5,402 nucleotides of DNA from an uncultured Clostridia bacterium (GCA_944381295.1 CALWKP010000101.1:1-5402); one strand, 5' to 3'; shown: positions 1 through 5,402, counted from the stretch's first letter. The notes: a model not told the origin generated them from the sequence alone. Numbers and translations are program-made.

Positions 1-2
1 GC

Positions 3-764
3 ACACGCATAGCCTGCCTGAAAGAGGAACTGGACGACGTTGTGCGGCACAGAGAACTATTGCGGTCACAGCGTTCGCGCTCCAGCCGGAAAGTAGCGGC
101 GTTAGTCGGGTATACGTCAGTGGGAAAATCCGCATGGTTCCGCAAGCTTACCGGCGCGGATGTGCTGGAGGACCCTAAATTGTTTGCAACGCTGGACACC
201 ACTACGCGGAGTATCCAGCTTTCTGGAAAACAGGAACTGCTGTTGACGGATACCGTGGGATTTATTCGGAAACTGCCACACCATCTGATCGAAGCATTCA
301 AAAGTACGCTGGAAGAAGCCCGATATGCGGATATTTTGATCCATGTGCAGGATGCGTCCAGTCCTCAGATGGAAACACAGCAAAAGGTAGTCTATGAAAC
401 GTTGAACCAGCTTGGAATTGCCGGCAAGCCGGTGATCGCGCTGCTGAACAAGCAGGATCTTTTGCCGGATGCACCAGGGTTTCGGGATTTCCGGGCGGAT
501 TACTCGATCCAAGCGTCAGCGCGCACCGGACAGGGGATGGAAAAGTTAAAAGAAGCCCTGGAAGAGGTGCTCCGCAGCCAAAAACAGTATCTGGAAGGAA
601 TTCTGCCCTATGAGTGCGGGGGATTGCTGCAAACGCTGCGGGAACAGGGGGAACTGTTGGAAGAAACGTATTTGCCGGAGGGAATTGGAATTTGTGCTTA
701 TGCGCCGAGCGAACTCTATGGGAAAATTTTAAAGAATCTCAAAGCCTGGGAAAATAAAGAGTGA
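3..764 (+). CDS. hflX: HflX-family ribosome-associated GTPase, 3' part (5' end outside the window)
   Basis: HflX is a cytoplasmic GTPase that binds the 50S subunit and splits stalled ribosomes under stress. The frame is open from the window's left edge, giving 253 visible residues, so the gene starts upstream. A GTG at 42 is internal, because the residues before it (ACLKEELDDVVRHRELLRSQ) already match the helical linker ahead of the G domain. In visible-residue numbering, G1 is GYTSVGKS (36-43), the G2 region is FATLDTTTR (61-69), G3 is DTVG (83-86) followed by FIRKLPH, G4 is NKQD (149-152) and G5 is SAR (172-174). The C-terminal domain after that (LPYECGGLLQTL...EGIGICAYAP) is typical of the family. 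The N-terminal HflX domain is missing from the window. Oddly, the sequence after the P-loop reads SAWFRKL where most HflX proteins have STLFN, so this may be a diverged paralogue. The family assignment is firm; equivalence to the housekeeping HflX is less certain. Confidence 0.93.
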   Translation, partial: TRIACLKEELDDVVRHRELLRSQRSRSSRKVAALVGYTSVGKSAWFRKLTGADVLEDPKLFATLDTTTRSIQLSGKQELLLTDTVGFIRKLPHHLIEAFKSTLEEARYADILIHVQDASSPQMETQQKVVYETLNQLGIAGKPVIALLNKQDLLPDAPGFRDFRADYSIQASARTGQGMEKLKEALEEVLRSQKQYLEGILPYECGGLLQTLREQGELLEETYLPEGIGICAYAPSELYGKILKNLKAWENKE

Positions 765-798
765 ATGAATATCCAAATAGTATGAAAAAATATTCAAT
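760..798. promoter_or_regulatory. Two tandem ARG-box-like sequences (putative ArgR sites)
   Basis: I compared this stretch with the ARG-box consensus TNTGAATWWWWATTCANW. Positions 781-798 (TATGAAAAAATATTCAAT) match 15 of 16 specified positions. Positions 760-777 (AGTGAATGAATATCCAAA) match 13 of 16. They are separated by 3 bp, so their centres are 21 bp apart. This is the arrangement of paired ARG boxes bound by one ArgR hexamer in E. coli. The first box overlaps the hflX stop codon. The location, between converging genes and without a visible promoter, makes a regulatory role unproven, and AT-rich DNA can mimic such sites. Confidence 0.35.
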
Positions 799-820
799 TA
801 ATTACGAATAGAGCAAAATA

Positions 821-870
821 AAAGCAGCAAATCGAGTGTACGGACATCCTGTACATGGATTTGCTGCTTT
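821..870. terminator. Bidirectional intrinsic terminator between convergent genes
   Basis: A perfect 13-bp inverted repeat pairs AAAGCAGCAAATC (821-833) with GATTTGCTGCTTT (858-870). An inner stem pairs TGTAC (837-841) with GTACA (851-855). Read leftward, the stem runs straight into TTTTATTTTG (823-814), a good U-rich tail 27 nt past the flavin reductase stop. Read rightward, the tail is weaker (TTT then CACTTTTC), about 57 nt past the hflX stop. It therefore probably ends both transcripts, with stronger function for the minus strand. Confidence 0.85.
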
Positions 871-897
871 CACTTTTCGTGGGAGGAGAAACGAATC

Positions 898-1407
898 TCA
901 GTCTCTTTTCAGCACTTTTACAATTTCTCCTGTAAATACATAATGGTAATCTTTTTCCGGATACCATTCTTTGTCCTCTGCCAGGCTGAGAAAACATGCC
1001 GGATCGATTTGCTGGCGATGCAGTTTCCGGCAGACAAATACCAGGTTTGCCTGCTCAAAATATGGCGCAGATTCGTCAAAAACAGGCGTCAATCCGGTTT
1101 CTTGTTCCTTGTCAACATCCCGCCCGGAATGTGCACCACAATAAGCCAGAGCAGGTTTGTACTCCTTCGGGAAAAAACTCAGGGTATAGTACTCTTCCCG
1201 GTCTACAAATTCCAGTGTGTACCGCTGTGGCCGTATGAACGCAAACGTCACGTTTTTCCCCCACAGTACCCCCATGCCGCCCCAACTTGCCGTCATGGTG
1301 TTGTAGCTGCCGGATTTTCCTGCAGTAATCAGCATCCATTCTTTACCGATCTTCTCAAATGGGTTGAATTCCAGGCTTGAAATCTCTACTTCTTTCCAGT
1401 TTGCCAT
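898..1407 (-). CDS. Flavin reductase-like (flavoredoxin-type) FMN-binding protein
   Basis: This is a 169-residue cytoplasmic protein of the flavin reductase-like family, which binds FMN in a split beta-barrel and usually acts as a dimer in electron transfer or flavin reduction. The physiological partner cannot be told from the sequence. Family features are MLITAGKSGSYNTMTASWGG (residues 25-44) in the flavin-binding core, FIRPQRYT (57-64), YYTLSFFP (73-80), GAHSGRDVDK (91-100) and TGLTP (104-108). Length is normal for the small clostridial form, and there is no signal peptide or membrane segment. The ATG is supported by a strong AAAGGAGG (minus strand, 1416-1423) 8 nt upstream. The gene is monocistronic: its own promoter lies upstream and a terminator follows 27 nt after the stop. 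It is divergent from argG and shares its control region, but no role in arginine synthesis is known for this family, and I do not infer one. Confidence 0.9.
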   Translation of the reverse strand: MANWKEVEISSLEFNPFEKIGKEWMLITAGKSGSYNTMTASWGGMGVLWGKNVTFAFIRPQRYTLEFVDREEYYTLSFFPKEYKPALAYCGAHSGRDVDKEQETGLTPVFDESAPYFEQANLVFVCRKLHRQQIDPACFLSLAEDKEWYPEKDYHYVFTGEIVKVLKRD

Positions 1408-1436
1408 GCGATTTTCCTCCTTTCCAATCTGTTTTC

Positions 1437-1464
1437 ATAGTAGCATGATTTTCAGATTTTTCAA
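1437..1464 (-). promoter_or_regulatory. Sigma-A-type promoter of the flavin reductase gene, extended -10
   Basis: On the minus strand, TTGAAA (1464-1459) is followed after 16 bp by TACTAT (1442-1437). The -10 is preceded by TGC (1445-1443), which gives the extended -10 form TGnTACTAT. Transcription would begin near 1430, leaving a leader of about 23 nt that holds the strong Shine-Dalgarno. This is inferred from motifs only. Confidence 0.6.
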
Positions 1465-1489
1465 GTCTGTTTTGATGCGCACTTGTCTC

Positions 1490-1507
1490 TTTGAATAAGA
1501 ATCCATC
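1490..1507. promoter_or_regulatory. Weak ARG box (putative auxiliary ArgR operator)
   Basis: TTTGAATAAGAATCCATC matches the consensus TNTGAATWWWWATTCANW at 13 of 16 specified positions. One half-site (TGAAT) is perfect and the other has one change (ATCCA). It lies exactly 52 bp, about five helical turns, upstream of the perfect ARG box at 1542-1559. It also lies 25 bp beyond the -35 of the leftward flavin reductase promoter. A cooperative ArgR site for the divergent region is plausible but unproven. Confidence 0.4.
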
Positions 1508-1514
1508 CCGAAAA

Positions 1515-1542
1515 CTGACCAAATTTATCCAGAACGGATAAT
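1515..1542 (+). promoter_or_regulatory. Possible second (upstream) argG promoter
   Basis: CTGACC (1515-1520) and GATAAT (1537-1542) are separated by 16 bp. They match the sigma-A consensus at 4 of 6 and 5 of 6 positions. Transcription would start near 1550, in the middle of the perfect ARG box, so bound ArgR would block it directly. The match is weaker than that of the downstream promoter, and this one may not be used. Confidence 0.25.
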
Positions 1543-1559
1543 ATGAATAATTATTCAAA
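1542..1559. promoter_or_regulatory. ARG box: ArgR operator of the argGHC operon
   Basis: TATGAATAATTATTCAAA matches the ARG-box consensus TNTGAATWWWWATTCANW at every specified position. Its core TGAATAATTATTCA (1544-1557) is a perfect 14-bp palindrome. ArgR (AhrC in Bacillus) binds such boxes as an arginine-loaded hexamer and usually represses biosynthetic genes. The box ends 6 bp before the -35 of the main argG promoter, so repression would come from an upstream-abutting position or through cooperation with other boxes. The immediate 21-bp neighbours on either side do not resemble a second box. Confidence 0.88.
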
Positions 1560-1565
1560 AAACCC

Positions 1566-1593
1566 TTGATTTCTACCGCAAACGGTGTATAAT
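1566..1593 (+). promoter_or_regulatory. Main promoter of the argGHC operon
   Basis: TTGATT (1566-1571) and a perfect TATAAT (1588-1593) are separated by 16 bp. Shifting the -35 by one base (CTTGAT) would give 17 bp. Transcription should start near 1600, giving a leader of about 40 nt. That is too short for a riboswitch or attenuator, and no hairpin is visible in it. Control is therefore expected at the ArgR operator just upstream. Confidence 0.78.
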
Positions 1594-1639
1594 GAAACAC
1601 ATCACTTCAACATAATCACTTTGGAAGGGGTTTTTTAAT

Positions 1640-2851
1640 ATGAAGCAGATCAAAAAAGTAGTCCTTGCGTATTCCGGCGGTCTCGATACTTCGATTATTA
1701 TCCCGTGGCTCAAGGAGAACTATGATAACTGTGAGGTGATCGCGGTTTCTGCGGATGTCGGCCAGGGTTCTGAACTGGACGGCCTTGAGGAAAAAGCGAA
1801 AAAGACCGGTGCTTCCAAGCTCTATATCGAAGATCTGAAAAAAGATTTCGTGGAAGATTACATTTGGCCGACCCTCAAAGCCGGCGCGGTCTATGAGAAG
1901 AATTACCTCTTGGGAACTTCCTTTGCACGTCCGATCATTGCAAAAAGAATGGTAGAAATTGCCAAAGCCGAAGGCGCTGACGCGATCTGCCATGGATGCA
2001 CCGGGAAGGGAAATGACCAGGTCCGGTTTGAATTGGCAATCAAGGCATTTGCTCCGGATATGACCATCATCGCTCCGTGGAGAACTTGGAGCATCAAGTC
2101 CAGGGAAGAGGAAATTGCTTATGCGGAGGCACATGATGTTCCGTTGAAAATTACCAGGGAGACCAACTATTCCAAGGATAAGAACCTCTGGCATCTGTCT
2201 CATGAGGGTCTCGACCTCGAGGATCCGGCAAACGAACCCATGTACGACAAGATCCTTGAATTGGGTGTTTCTCCGGAAAAGGCTCCGGACAAGCCAACCT
2301 ACATCACCCTTTCGTTTGAAAAGGGCGTTCCGGTTGCTCTTGACGGCGTCAAGATGGACGGCGTTGCGATGATTGAAAAGCTGAACGAGATCGGCGGCGC
2401 TAACGGTATCGGTATCGTCGATATGGTCGAAAACAGGTTGGTCGGTATGAAGTCCAGAGGCGTTTATGAAACTCCTGGCGGCGCGATCCTGTATCATGCA
2501 CATAACAAGCTCGAAGAGCTCTGCCTGGATAGGGATACTTATCATTATAAGCAGGGTGTTGGCGATAAATTTGCGGAATTGGTTTATTTTGGTCAGTGGT
2601 TCAGCCCTCTGCGGGAAGCGCTCAGCGCGTTTGTAGACAGCACGCAGGAAACGGTTACCGGCGACGTAAAGCTCAAGCTTTATAAGGGTAACATCATTGA
2701 CGCAGGAACCACTTCTCCGTATTCGCTGTACGATGAAGAAATCGCGACCTTTGGGGAAGAAGAAGTTTACAACCAGGCGGATGCTACAGGATTTATCAAT
2801 CTGTTTGGCTTGCAGACGAAAGTACAGGCGATGAAGAAGGGCAGAAAATAA
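1640..2851 (+). CDS. argG: Argininosuccinate synthase
   Basis: This cytoplasmic enzyme condenses citrulline with aspartate, using ATP and releasing AMP and pyrophosphate, to form argininosuccinate, the penultimate arginine intermediate. At 403 residues it is full length for the family. The N-terminal PP-loop AYSGGLDTS (residues 10-18) is intact, as are GTSFARP (92-98), the second family signature GCTGKGNDQVRF (119-130) and YSKDKNLWHLSHEG (177-190). The C-terminal tetramerisation and substrate region is complete (LKLYKGN, then the ATGFINLFGLQTKV tail). The ATG is preceded by GGAAGGGG (1623-1630) at 9 nt, and the N-terminus starts where the family does. It is the first gene of the operon, under the TATAAT promoter and ARG box. 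Its 403 codons include no TTA, CTA or TCA and favour CTC and GGC/GGT. argH and argC differ, being richer in TTG and GGA/GGG. This may reflect stronger expression or a separate history. Confidence 0.98.
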   Translation: MKQIKKVVLAYSGGLDTSIIIPWLKENYDNCEVIAVSADVGQGSELDGLEEKAKKTGASKLYIEDLKKDFVEDYIWPTLKAGAVYEKNYLLGTSFARPIIAKRMVEIAKAEGADAICHGCTGKGNDQVRFELAIKAFAPDMTIIAPWRTWSIKSREEEIAYAEAHDVPLKITRETNYSKDKNLWHLSHEGLDLEDPANEPMYDKILELGVSPEKAPDKPTYITLSFEKGVPVALDGVKMDGVAMIEKLNEIGGANGIGIVDMVENRLVGMKSRGVYETPGGAILYHAHNKLEELCLDRDTYHYKQGVGDKFAELVYFGQWFSPLREALSAFVDSTQETVTGDVKLKLYKGNIIDAGTTSPYSLYDEEIATFGEEEVYNQADATGFINLFGLQTKVQAMKKGRK

Positions 2852-2859
2852 GAAACGGC

Positions 2860-2879
2860 CCACAGGAGAGAATCCTGGG
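2860..2879 (+). other. Small hairpin after argG (not a terminator)
   Basis: CAGGA (2863-2867) pairs with TCCTG (2873-2877) across a GAGAA loop. CC/GG pairs extend it past one bulged A at 2862. It starts 9 nt after the argG stop and is followed by GAAACAGAAC, not a T-run, so it should not end transcription. It could stabilise the 3' end of argG mRNA after processing or be incidental. Confidence 0.35.
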
Positions 2880-2892
2880 AAACAGAACAGAA

Positions 2893-2964
2893 ATGAGGAA
2901 AGAAGGGCGGACCATGTGTTCGCCCTCGCTTCGTATGAACGACAGGATGGAGGATATCAGATGA
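2893..2964 (+). CDS. Putative arginine-rich leader peptide in the argG-argH gap
   Basis: An ATG at 2893 opens 23 codons ending in TGA at 2962-2964, which overlaps the argH ATG (2961-2963) as ATGA. A second in-frame ATG at 2914 would give MCSPSLRMNDRMEDIR. Five of the 23 codons are arginine: AGG 2896, CGG 2908, CGT 2932, AGG 2944 and AGA 2959. Three of them lie in the shorter form. No strong Shine-Dalgarno precedes 2893; GAAGG (2902-2906) lies 7 nt before 2914. The peptide resembles nothing I recognise. Translation would couple to argH. The arginine richness and the overlap are seen directly, but expression is not established and chance is a fair alternative. Confidence 0.2.
   Translation: MRKEGRTMCSPSLRMNDRMEDIR
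2904..2926 (+). other. Hairpin with an ATG in its loop, upstream of argH
   Basis: AGGGCG (2904-2909) pairs with CGCCCT (2921-2926). Three further pairs inside (one G-U) give a 9-bp stem and a 5-nt loop, CATGT, that exposes the ATG at 2914. The partial Shine-Dalgarno (GAAGG) lies largely in the 5' arm. No T-run follows, so it is not an intrinsic terminator. It may tune translation of the small frame or of argH. Confidence 0.35.
2949..2953 (+). promoter_or_regulatory. Ribosome binding site of argH
   Basis: GGAGG lies 7 nt before the ATG at 2961. It fixes the start there rather than at the in-frame GTG at 2916, which lacks a well-placed site and would add 15 residues not typical of the family. 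Confidence 0.85.
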
Positions 2965-4349
2965 AGCTTTGGGCGGGACGGTTCCAGAAGGAGATCGACC
3001 AAAAAACGAATGATTTTAACTCGTCGATATCATTTGACAGCCGGATGTACCGGGAAGATATTGAAGGCAGTATCGCGCATGCGACCATGTTGGGGGAATG
3101 CGGGATCATAGAAAAGGAAGAATCCCGACAGATTTGTGCGGAGCTGGAAAAGATTCTGGAAGAGATCACAGCCGGTACTCTGGAGATCGACCGAAACGCG
3201 GAAGATATCCATACCTTTGTGGAAGGGGAGCTGACGAAACGGCTCGGTGCAGCAGGAAAAAGATTGCATACGGCACGCAGCCGGAACGATCAGGTGGCGT
3301 TGGATTTGCGCTGTACGTTGCGGAAGGAATGTACGTCGATGGAAAAGCAGCTCCGGGAACTGGTACGGACGTTGTGCGTCAAGGCGTTGGAACATAAAGG
3401 GGACGTCATGCCGGGATATACGCATTTGCAGCGGGCACAGCCGATCACCTTTGGACATCATTTGATGGCGTATGCGGAAATGTTCCTCAGGGACCTCGGC
3501 AGACTCTCCGATGCGCGAAAACGTATGGATGTGATGCCGCTTGGCTCCTGTGCTCTGGCAGGGACGACTTACCCGCTCGACCGGGAACTTACCGCAAAGC
3601 TTCTCGGATTTCATGCGGTTTCCCAAAACAGTCTGGACGGCGTCGCAGACCGCGATTTCTGTGTGGAAATCGCGTCAGCGCTTTCTTTGGCGATGGTCCA
3701 TCTCTCCCGTTTTTCGGAAGAAATTGTGCTGTGGTGTTCCTGGGAATTCAAGTTTATTGAATTGGATGACGCCTTTTCCACAGGCTCCAGCATCATGCCG
3801 CAAAAGAAAAATCCGGATATCGCAGAATTGGTTCGTGGAAAATCCGGCCGTGTATTCGGCGACCTGATGGCTCTGCTGACCATGATGAAAGGGCTCCCAC
3901 TGGCATATAACAAAGATATGCAGGAAGATAAAGAAGCGATTTTTGATGCGGTGGATACCCTGCGGATGTGCCTGACTGCATTCATCCCGATGGTCGATAC
4001 CATGAAAGTATTGCCGGAAAATATGCGCGTGGCTGCGGCAAAAGGGTTTATCAATGCGACGGATTGCGCGGATTATCTTGTTGGGAAGGGAATCCCGTTC
4101 CGAGATGCGTATAAGATTACAGGGACTTTGGTAGCGATGTGTATTGAAAGCGGGAAAACGCTGGAAACGTTGCCAATAGAAGAATATCAGGAGCTCTGTC
4201 CGGAGTTCGATATGGATATTTATGAGGCGATTTCTCTGGAAAATTGTGTGCAGCGCCGTACTGTAACAGGTTCTCCGGCTCCGCAGAACGTGCAGGCACA
4301 GGCAGAGCGGGTGCTGGAACTTGTGAAAGAGCAGGAGGAACAAGCATGA
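2961..4349 (+). CDS. argH: Argininosuccinate lyase
   Basis: This cytoplasmic homotetrameric enzyme of the fumarase/aspartase superfamily cleaves argininosuccinate to arginine and fumarate, the last step of arginine synthesis. The protein has 462 residues, the normal length, and begins MKLWAGRF like most family members. The three conserved regions are present: TARSRNDQV (104-112), GYTHLQRAQP (152-161, with His155 matching the catalytic histidine) and the superfamily signature GSSIMPQKKNP (275-285). The serine in that signature is the expected catalytic base and the lysine contacts substrate. The ATG at 2961 is chosen over an in-frame GTG at 2916 because of the GGAGG 7 nt upstream and the family N-terminus. 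It follows argG after 109 bp with no terminator and overlaps argC by ATGA (4346-4349), so the three genes are probably one transcript with argC translationally coupled. No broken or missing motif was seen. Confidence 0.98.
   Translation: MKLWAGRFQKEIDQKTNDFNSSISFDSRMYREDIEGSIAHATMLGECGIIEKEESRQICAELEKILEEITAGTLEIDRNAEDIHTFVEGELTKRLGAAGKRLHTARSRNDQVALDLRCTLRKECTSMEKQLRELVRTLCVKALEHKGDVMPGYTHLQRAQPITFGHHLMAYAEMFLRDLGRLSDARKRMDVMPLGSCALAGTTYPLDRELTAKLLGFHAVSQNSLDGVADRDFCVEIASALSLAMVHLSRFSEEIVLWCSWEFKFIELDDAFSTGSSIMPQKKNPDIAELVRGKSGRVFGDLMALLTMMKGLPLAYNKDMQEDKEAIFDAVDTLRMCLTAFIPMVDTMKVLPENMRVAAAKGFINATDCADYLVGKGIPFRDAYKITGTLVAMCIESGKTLETLPIEEYQELCPEFDMDIYEAISLENCVQRRTVTGSPAPQNVQAQAERVLELVKEQEEQA
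4333..4338 (+). promoter_or_regulatory. Ribosome binding site of argC, inside the argH end
   Basis: A perfect AGGAGG, encoded within the last argH codons, lies 7 nt before the ATG at 4346. It fixes the argC start and rules out a longer in-frame start at 4244, which would add 34 residues and overlap argH deeply. Confidence 0.88.
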
Positions 4350-5383
4350 AGATCAAGGCGGGAATTGTAGGGGCGACCGGCTACGCGGGGGCGGAACTGG
4401 TGCGGATTCTGTTGGGACATCCTGATGCGGAAATTGCCGCGATCAGTTCAGTAAGCTTTGAAGGACAGAAGTTAAGTGATGTATATCCAGCGTACTACGG
4501 ATTGTGCGACTTGGTCTGCGGCACGCAGGAAGAAGTTGTGGAACAAAGCGATGTGATCTTTGCAGCTGTCCCGCATGGATTGTCGCAGGAATTGGCGGTG
4601 CAATGTGTGCAGGCAGGGAAGGCGTTCATTGATTTGGGTGCGGATTTCCGTTTGAAAGACGAAGCGGCTTATCAGAAGTGGTACAATGGTTCGTTCCAAT
4701 ATCCGGAGTTGCATGAACAGGCGGTTTATGGGCTGCCGGAGCTGTTCCGGGAAGAAATCCGTGGGAAAAAGGTGATCGCGAATCCTGGATGCTATACGAC
4801 GGCGGCGCCGCTTGCTTTGGCTCCGGCTCTGAAGGAAGGGTTGATTTCTTCAGAAGGCATGATTGCCGACTGTAAATCGGGGGCGACCGGCGCAGGACGT
4901 AAGCCAGCACAGAACACGCATTTCCCGGACCTGAACGAAGGGTTTTCCGCTTATAAAGTAGCGGCACACCGTCATACCCCGGAGATGGAGCAGACGTTGT
5001 CCCGTGTTTGCGGAAAACAGGTGCATATGACATTTGTGCCGCATCTGCTGCCGATTAACCGGGGAATCCTGGCGACGTGTTATGCGCGTTTGAACAGTGG
5101 AGTGACGGAAGCAGATATCCGGGACGCTTACAGCCGTATGTATGGGAAGGAATATTTCATCCGGCTTCTTCCGCAGGGAAAAGTGGCGGATGTGAAAAAT
5201 GTCCGGTGTTCTAATTTCTGTGATATTTCCTTACATGTGGATACAGAGACCGGGACGCTGATTGCGATTTCTGCGATCGATAATATGGGAAAAGGCGCTG
5301 CTGGACAGGCAGTACAGAATATGAACCTGTCGTTTGGAGTGGAAGAACAGGCAGGCTTGAAGATGGTTCCTCCCGCATTCTGA
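4346..5383 (+). CDS. argC: N-acetyl-gamma-glutamyl-phosphate reductase
   Basis: This cytoplasmic enzyme reduces N-acetylglutamyl 5-phosphate with NADPH to N-acetylglutamate 5-semialdehyde, the third step toward ornithine. The protein has 345 residues, the usual size of the long (type 1) ArgC. The N-terminal Rossmann fold shows GIVGATGYAGAELVR (residues 6-20, dinucleotide loop GxxGYxG). AAVPHG (73-78) and DLGADFR (96-102) follow. The catalytic cysteine is Cys149 in ANPGCYTT; the family more often has NPGCYPT, so a Thr replaces the usual Pro. Next come the KSGATGAGRKP segment (177-187) and HRHTPEM (208-214), which holds the catalytic histidine. The FVPHLLPINRGILATCY segment and the C-terminal DNMGKGAAGQAVQNMNL are intact. 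The start overlaps the argH stop (ATGA), implying coupled translation. The spread of late (GH) and early (C) pathway genes in one operon suggests that the remaining ornithine-branch genes follow. Confidence 0.97.
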   Translation: MKIKAGIVGATGYAGAELVRILLGHPDAEIAAISSVSFEGQKLSDVYPAYYGLCDLVCGTQEEVVEQSDVIFAAVPHGLSQELAVQCVQAGKAFIDLGADFRLKDEAAYQKWYNGSFQYPELHEQAVYGLPELFREEIRGKKVIANPGCYTTAAPLALAPALKEGLISSEGMIADCKSGATGAGRKPAQNTHFPDLNEGFSAYKVAAHRHTPEMEQTLSRVCGKQVHMTFVPHLLPINRGILATCYARLNSGVTEADIRDAYSRMYGKEYFIRLLPQGKVADVKNVRCSNFCDISLHVDTETGTLIAISAIDNMGKGAAGQAVQNMNLSFGVEEQAGLKMVPPAF

Positions 5384-5385
5384 GT

Positions 5386-5390
5386 GGAGG
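5386..5390 (+). promoter_or_regulatory. Ribosome binding site of the next operon gene (start beyond the window)
   Basis: GGAGG sits 2 nt after the argC stop, with no terminator before the window ends. A start codon about 5-9 nt downstream would fall at or just past 5402, so a further gene follows closely, by context most likely argJ. A GTG at 5384 opens a frame too but lacks its own ribosome binding site. The identity of the gene cannot be read here. Confidence 0.55.
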
Positions 5391-5402
5391 AAAGCCGCAG
5401 GG

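Noticed and set aside
943..1380. A 145-codon plus-strand frame opposite the flavin reductase gene
   Set aside because: It is a shadow of a well-supported gene with family motifs, a strong ribosome binding site, a promoter and a terminator. The plus-strand product resembles nothing.
1594..1639. Riboswitch, T-box or attenuator in the argG leader
   Set aside because: The leader from the inferred start is only about 40 nt and shows no stem pairs or terminator. Even from the upstream promoter it would be under 100 nt, with no T-box motif seen.
1616..2863. A 415-codon open frame on the minus strand across all of argG
   Set aside because: It is codon-aligned with argG and stays open only because argG uses no TTA, CTA or TCA codons. 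The translation has no recognisable family features, and argG on the other strand is unmistakable.
2852..2926. Intrinsic terminator between argG and argH
   Set aside because: Two hairpins are present (2860-2879 and 2904-2926), but neither is followed by a T-run, so readthrough into argH is expected.
2916..2960. GTG at 2916 as the argH start
   Set aside because: The extra 15 residues are not typical of ArgH, and GGAGG is ideally placed for the ATG at 2961.
3675..4343. A 222-codon minus-strand frame inside argH
   Set aside because: It is codon-aligned with argH, with no start signal or family resemblance, so it is a shadow of the coding strand.
4244..4345. Longer argC with 34 extra N-terminal residues
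   Set aside because: It would overlap argH by over 100 bp. The Rossmann fold begins right after the ATG at 4346, which has a perfect AGGAGG 7 nt upstream.

Overview
The window looks like chromosomal DNA of a Gram-positive Bacillota bacterium, most likely a member of the Clostridia. The evidence is strong AGGAGG-type ribosome binding sites, sigma-A-like promoters, an ArgR-type ARG box, a clostridial-type small flavin reductase and roughly balanced base composition. No species can be named from the sequence alone. The genes are ordinary, and I found no mobile element, CRISPR array, tRNA or rRNA.

Left part (1-897): the 3' two-thirds of a ribosome-associated GTPase gene of the HflX family runs rightward and is cut by the window edge. 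It converges on a leftward flavin reductase gene. Between them lie an AT-rich stretch with two ARG-box-like sequences in tandem and a long hairpin that should terminate transcription from both sides.

Middle (898-1639): the flavin reductase gene (898-1407, minus strand) and the arginine operon (plus strand) are transcribed divergently from a 232-bp control region. This region holds a leftward promoter with an extended -10, a weak ARG box, a perfect ARG box (1542-1559) and a rightward promoter with a consensus TATAAT.

Right part (1640-5402): argG, argH and argC are all intact and co-oriented. ArgG and ArgH carry out the last two steps of arginine synthesis (citrulline + aspartate to argininosuccinate, then to arginine + fumarate). 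ArgC carries out the third step of the acetylated ornithine branch (N-acetylglutamyl phosphate reduction). argH and argC overlap by ATGA. A fresh Shine-Dalgarno right after argC shows the operon continues past the window, presumably with argJ and others.

The points most worth a second look are regulatory: the ARG boxes placed 52 bp apart between the divergent promoters, an unexpected tandem pair of ARG-like boxes at the end of hflX, and an arginine-rich small reading frame in the argG-argH gap whose stop overlaps the argH start. None amounts to a demonstrated new system.
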